64,000 bases of DNA from UMGS1889 sp900556055. GTDB lineage: Bacteria > Bacillota > Clostridia > Oscillospirales > Ruminococcaceae. The stretch is from positions 1-64,000 of the forward strand of contig CABQEV010000004.1 of the NCBI GenBank assembly GCA_902463265.1, in the 5' to 3' direction. Shown here in pieces: positions 60,618-64,000 of this stretch. Every line of letters starts with the position of its first letter. Positions within the stretch are counted from its first letter, which is position 1. Under the pieces are notes generated by a model that made no database searches, was not told the DNA's origin, and was given only the letters and a program-made list of their open reading frames with translations. Both the position numbers and the translations under genes were made by a program.

Positions 60618-61517
60618 TTATTCGTAATCAAATCCGCCCGTATAAACTGCGGATAAAATATCAACATTTTCATATGCTCTCAGACCGTCCGTCCTGCCGC
60701 TGAAATACTGTTCATCAATCTTTTTCGGGTCATAGAACGTATCTATCTGAAACCCCAGTGAATACAGCGCACGGGAAACATCTTCGTATGAATATCCGCC
60801 CTGCATGACCTCGCCCAGACCATGCGTTATCTCTTCAAGGCGATGCACCCTGCTCGGAAATTTGCCGCCTTTTTCGGGATAGTCAAACGTTACCGCACTG
60901 CCCGCCGCCGAAAGCTCCGCCATCTGCGAAAGCGTATCGGTGAACACGGGAAGCGTCAGATAATATGTCACTCCGGGTATGCAGAAAAATGTTTTTACAT
61001 TCCTGTCAAACCCCGCAGCAAGGAGCTTTTCGGACATTTTCTCCTTCTCGAAATCGACTGATACGAAATCAAGATTTTTCGGGATATTCCACTCAAGTCT
61101 CCGTATCTTTTCAAGCTTGTTTTTCTGCGTATCGGGGTGATCTATCTCGAAAATGTGAATGTTCGGATCGGTATTTCGGAATGCGAATGTGTCATAGCCT
61201 GCGCCGCATATCACATACTGGATCCTGCCGTGCTTTTCGGCGAAGGCTTTAAGTCTTGTTTCAAAAAAGTGTATCCTCGAAAGCGGTATCGGCGCGAGAT
61301 ATTCGTTTATGACAGCTTCAGTATCTTCCTTTTTATACGGTGCTTTCAGCAGTCCGAAGCCGCTGCTCACAAGGCTGTACATCTCGTCATATTCGTCCTT
61401 TCCCATAATGTCGTATGCGAGATAGTCATCGAAAATTTTCATGTGCGATCTGTTTGAGTGCCATGCCCTGACGAACGTGCAGAGCTTTGCGGTGACGCTT
61501 TCCTGTTTCTCTATCAT
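60618..61517 (-). CDS. SAM-dependent methyltransferase, LCMT-like
   Basis: 299 residues of the leucine carboxyl methyltransferase/TIGR00027-like class: YVICGAGYDTFAFR is the SAM loop and HIFEIDHPDTQ the acidic loop. ATG 61517 with site ggagg right after the attenuator is used. Bacillus operons for reverse transsulfuration also carry a SAM methyltransferase, so a role in the SAM-homocysteine cycle is possible; the substrate is unknown. Confidence 0.8.
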   Translation of the reverse strand: MIEKQESVTAKLCTFVRAWHSNRSHMKIFDDYLAYDIMGKDEYDEMYSLVSSGFGLLKAPYKKEDTEAVINEYLAPIPLSRIHFFETRLKAFAEKHGRIQYVICGAGYDTFAFRNTDPNIHIFEIDHPDTQKNKLEKIRRLEWNIPKNLDFVSVDFEKEKMSEKLLAAGFDRNVKTFFCIPGVTYYLTLPVFTDTLSQMAELSAAGSAVTFDYPEKGGKFPSRVHRLEEITHGLGEVMQGGYSYEDVSRALYSLGFQIDTFYDPKKIDEQYFSGRTDGLRAYENVDILSAVYTGGFDYE

Positions 61518-61528
61518 GCTGACCTCCG

Positions 61529-61570
61529 AAAATAAAAAGGCGGAGAATACAGATCCCTGCATTCTCCGCC
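61529..61570 (-). terminator. Attenuator terminator before the methyltransferase-mccBA operon
   Basis: Reading leftward, attctccgcc region 61561-61570 pairs with 61539-61548 as a 10-bp GC-rich stem, extendable to 13 bp, then tttttatttt (61529-61538). The next gene's ribosome site begins two bases later, so the whole operon depends on read-through. Confidence 0.88.
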
Positions 61571-61594
61571 AAAATTATACGCTTTTAAGCGCAC

Positions 61595-61690
61595 TTATTT
61601 TTGTGCATATGCAAATATCCGCTTACAACATATTCGGTTATTGAAGCGACAGCATATACAGTTGTTGAAATTGTAAGCGAATTTTTTCAT
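61595..61690 (-). CDS. Cys-rich leader peptide of the mcc operon
   Basis: Reading leftward from ATG 61690, 31 residues with five cysteines in two groups (NNCICCRFNNRICCKR). Ribosome site aaaggag lies about 9 nt upstream. Stop lies 24 nt before the terminator. The Cys codons sit within an inverted repeat, gcttacaa/ttgtaagc, whose stem would be disrupted by stalled ribosomes, and taagcg can re-pair downstream with cgctta. This is a leader-peptide attenuator layout for sensing Cys-tRNA charging. Confidence 0.8.
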   Translation of the reverse strand: MKKFAYNFNNCICCRFNNRICCKRIFAYAQK

Positions 61691-61735
61691 TTTCGGTTTC
61701 TCCTTTTCTCTAGTTTATCTATCGGATTTATATGC

Positions 61736-61764
61736 ATTATAGCACGTATATCCTACTATGTCAA
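61736..61764 (-). promoter_or_regulatory. Promoter of the mcc leader
   Basis: Reading leftward: TTGACA (61759-61764), 17 bp, TATAAT (61736-61741), full consensus, about 45 nt upstream of the leader ATG. Confidence 0.92.
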
Positions 61765-61979
61765 TATGCTTTGTATGATTTTGTGATATCAGACAAATTA
61801 TTGACCCATATTTGCCGGAAATATATAGCAAACATCAAAAAGCGGACGCATTCTGTCCCCGACAGAGGCACACAGAAGCTTTTGAAGATCACTTTAGCTG
61901 CATGGGGACTTTGCTGCGGTGCAAATAAAAGCCGCTGTACATCACATGTTTACGGCACATAAAAAAGTAAAATTATAAA
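61765..61979. other. Non-coding spacer
   Basis: About 215 bp between the mcc leader promoter and the metH terminator. No credible gene, repeat or promoter was seen. Confidence 0.5.
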
Positions 61980-62027
61980 AAAAATCCCGACAGCAAAGCC
62001 GTCCGCAAACAGCTTTGTTGTCGGGAT
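61978..62027 (-). terminator. Terminator of metH
   Basis: Reading leftward, atcccgacaacaaagc pairs with gctttgctgtcgggat around 61984-62027, then a U-run. Confidence 0.85.
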
Positions 62028-62088
62028 CATACATATTTATTCCCTGAAATAATTTTTATTAAGATACTGCTCGGTAAAATTATACCGT

Positions 62089-64000
62089 TTATTCCCCAAG
62101 AACCTTTTTCGCAATATCGACAGTTTCCTTTGCGTCCTTTGCATAGAAATCAGCGCCGATCTTTTCAGCATATTCGGGAGTAAGCACTGCGCCGCCGACA
62201 ACTACCTTGCAGTCAACGTTGTTCTTTCGCAGAAGTGCGATAGTTTCCTCCATTGATTTTAAGGTTGTGGTCATGAGCGCCGAAAGTCCGACAAGCTTTA
62301 CGTTATTCTCGACCGCCGCATTCAGCACAGCCTCATACTCAACATCTCTGCCAAGGTCGATGACCTCGAAGCCGTAATTTTCCAGCAGGACCTTTACTAT
62401 GTTCTTGCCGATGTCGTGGATATCACCCTTGACGGTCGCAAGTATCACCTTGCCCTTGCTTACGGGTGCGGAATTTGCTTCGATCATTTTTCTGCGTATG
62501 ACTTCAAACGCTGCCTGAGCGACGCTCGCCGCAAGTATCAGCTGCGGCAGGAATATCTTGCCCTTTTCAAATCTGTCACCCGCTTTATCAAGTGCGGGGA
62601 TAAGCATCTCATTTACGATCGTCATGCTGTCGGTCGTTTCGAGAAGCTGCTCGGTTATCTTTGCGCCCTCGGATTTCAGACCGTTTTCTATCGCATAATC
62701 GAGCGTCATTTCCGAAGATTTTACGGGCTGTGCAGCTTTTGCAGGCTGATCTCCGCCGTATGCGCCGATGAATTCGACTGAGTTTTTGTCTATCGCAGTC
62801 AGCAGCTTATACGCTCTTACTGCGCCTGTCATTGACGCAACATTCGGATTTATGATCGGGAGATCAAGTCCGTTTGACAGTGCCATTGCAAGGAAATTGC
62901 AGTTTACAAGCTCTCTGTTCGGCAGACCGAATGAGATATTCGACACGCCGAGGACGGTATGCAGTCCCAGCTCCGTTTTTACTCTGTGAAGAGCATTTAC
63001 CGTTTCCATAACGCCTTCCTGCTCGGCAGATGCTGTCAGCGTCAGGCAGTCGATGAACACGTCCTCACGGCGGATGCCGTATTCGAGTGCTCTGTTCAGG
63101 ATACGCTCTGCTATCTCGAAACGCTTGTCTGCGGTCTTTGGAATTCCGTTCTCGTCAAGAGTCAGTCCGACAACAGCTGCGCCGTACTTTTTGACAAGCG
63201 GAAGGACTGTCGAAAGTGACTTTTCCTCGCCGTTTACCGAGTTCACAATAGGCTTTCCGTTGTAGCAGCGGAGTGCGGCTTCCATTACCTCGGGTATGGT
63301 CGAATCAAGCTGGAGAGGAACGTCAGCAACGCCCTGTATCGCCTTGACGGCCTTTATCATCATGCCCTTTTCGTCGATATCGGGCAGTCCGACATTGACA
63401 TCGAGGATATCTGCGCCTGCGTGTATCTGCTCTATCGCCTGACCTAATATATAGTCGATATCCCCGCGCATCAGCGCAGCCTTGAACAGCTTTTTGCCCG
63501 TAGGATTTATTCTCTCGCCGATTATTCTCGGCTGATCTATAACGACAGTTTCCGTTGCGCTGCATATTGCGGACGGGATCTTTACAGCAGGCTTTTTGTA
63601 CCTTTTATCGGACAGCACGTTTTTTACGGCTCTGATATAATCGGGATTTGTTCCGCAGCATCCGCCGAATATTTTAACTCCGAGATCTACAGATTTTGCA
63701 ATGCTTTCCGCAAAATCATCGGGATCGACATTGTACATATTTGTCACAGGATCAGGCAGGCCTGCATTCGGCTTGAAGATTATCGGCAGCGTTGTCCACT
63801 TTGAAAGCTCCTCAACGATAGGCAGAAGTTCATCGGGACCGAGCGAACAGTTCACTCCGACAGCGTCCGCACCCAGTCCCTCGGCAGTCAGTGCCATCGC
63901 AGAGATAGGACAGCCCGTAAATGTACGCATATTCTCCTCGAATGTCATCGTGCAGATAACGGGCAGCGATGAATTTTCCTTTGCCGCCAGGATCGCAGCC
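62089..64000 (-). CDS. metH: Methionine synthase, cobalamin-dependent (MetH-type), 5' end cut by window
   Basis: The frame continues past the window (residues AAILAAKENSSLPVICT lie in the last 52 bases, before the apparent ATG at 63948). Visible are part of the homocysteine-binding domain (GGCCGTNPDYI zinc ligands), the pterin-binding domain (IIGERINPTGKKLFKAAL, VNSVNGEEKS) and the cobalamin cap and B12 domain (VKGDIHDIGKNIV with lower-ligand His). The activation domain of E. coli MetH is absent, as in many Firmicutes. It converts homocysteine to methionine, competing with mccAB. Confidence 0.93.
   Translation of the reverse strand, partial: AAILAAKENSSLPVICTMTFEENMRTFTGCPISAMALTAEGLGADAVGVNCSLGPDELLPIVEELSKWTTLPIIFKPNAGLPDPVTNMYNVDPDDFAESIAKSVDLGVKIFGGCCGTNPDYIRAVKNVLSDKRYKKPAVKIPSAICSATETVVIDQPRIIGERINPTGKKLFKAALMRGDIDYILGQAIEQIHAGADILDVNVGLPDIDEKGMMIKAVKAIQGVADVPLQLDSTIPEVMEAALRCYNGKPIVNSVNGEEKSLSTVLPLVKKYGAAVVGLTLDENGIPKTADKRFEIAERILNRALEYGIRREDVFIDCLTLTASAEQEGVMETVNALHRVKTELGLHTVLGVSNISFGLPNRELVNCNFLAMALSNGLDLPIINPNVASMTGAVRAYKLLTAIDKNSVEFIGAYGGDQPAKAAQPVKSSEMTLDYAIENGLKSEGAKITEQLLETTDSMTIVNEMLIPALDKAGDRFEKGKIFLPQLILAASVAQAAFEVIRRKMIEANSAPVSKGKVILATVKGDIHDIGKNIVKVLLENYGFEVIDLGRDVEYEAVLNAAVENNVKLVGLSALMTTTLKSMEETIALLRKNNVDCKVVVGGAVLTPEYAEKIGADFYAKDAKETVDIAKKVLGE

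Overview
The window looks like chromosomal DNA of a Gram-positive anaerobe of the Ruminococcus type (Oscillospiraceae, Clostridia). Supporting signs are a complete SCIFF peptide plus its radical-SAM maturase beside yajC, many lipoproteins with Thr/Ser/Glu-rich linkers, an ECF S component, ROK glucokinase, MccAB reverse transsulfuration, a lone SpoVAC, and strong sigma-A promoters (TTGACA-17-TATAAT) with AGGAGG-type ribosome sites. No prophage, CRISPR array, rRNA or origin was found. The species name is inference.

Layout. 1-5113: nested-hairpin element, feoB, yajC, a TIGR04086-type membrane protein, SCIFF peptide and maturase. 5.1-15 kb: lipoproteins, a membrane c-di-GMP protein, and two GHL10-like cell-surface proteins, one fused to an N-acetylmuramoyl-L-alanine amidase. 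15-22 kb: YkgJ-type Cys cluster protein, lone spoVAC, PP2C phosphatase, a radical SAM-NUDIX-winged-helix fusion behind an operator-like palindrome, a soluble PocR-MCP with a YjfB-type motility protein, a lipoprotein and an unknown gene. 22.5-37 kb: SulP transporter, manA-glk-two unknowns-prfC, a cytosolic PAS-GGDEF-EAL protein, malQ, nitroreductase, nucleotidyltransferase, hydrolase, pyrE, tRNA-Ser(GGA). 37-47.4 kb: a signalling cluster with a GGDEF-REC-HD-GYP regulator, an HPt protein, a repeat/HD-GYP gene split by an IS200/IS605-type element, a solute-binding lipoprotein and a hybrid histidine kinase. 47.5-54.6 kb: coaX and an ECF S component, an aminotransferase, a CoA ligase and a four-subunit 2-oxoacid:ferredoxin oxidoreductase. 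54.7-64 kb: sulfur metabolism: metQNI, a LysR regulator, mccA/mccB with a methyltransferase, and metH running off the window end.

How the genes fit together. The 54.6-64 kb sulfur region is the most interesting. Both metQNI and the methyltransferase-mccB-mccA operon are preceded by a short open reading frame very rich in Cys codons, each with a ribosome site and each ending 23-24 nt before an intrinsic terminator that lies just upstream of the first structural gene. This is the layout of leader-peptide attenuation responding to charged Cys-tRNA (and possibly Met-tRNA). The metQ leader promoter and the promoter of the 2-oxoacid oxidoreductase operon share a nearly identical block at the same spacing, suggesting one activator, possibly the LysR protein encoded between metQ and mccA. 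The 38-47 kb cluster encodes every part of a His-Asp-His-Asp phosphorelay ending in a c-di-GMP synthase/phosphodiesterase-type regulator, with a solute-binding protein translationally coupled to the kinase. Oxidoreductase, CoA ligase and aminotransferase would fit the reductive carboxylation of aryl- or branched-chain acids to amino acids known for rumen ruminococci; substrates are not shown by sequence.
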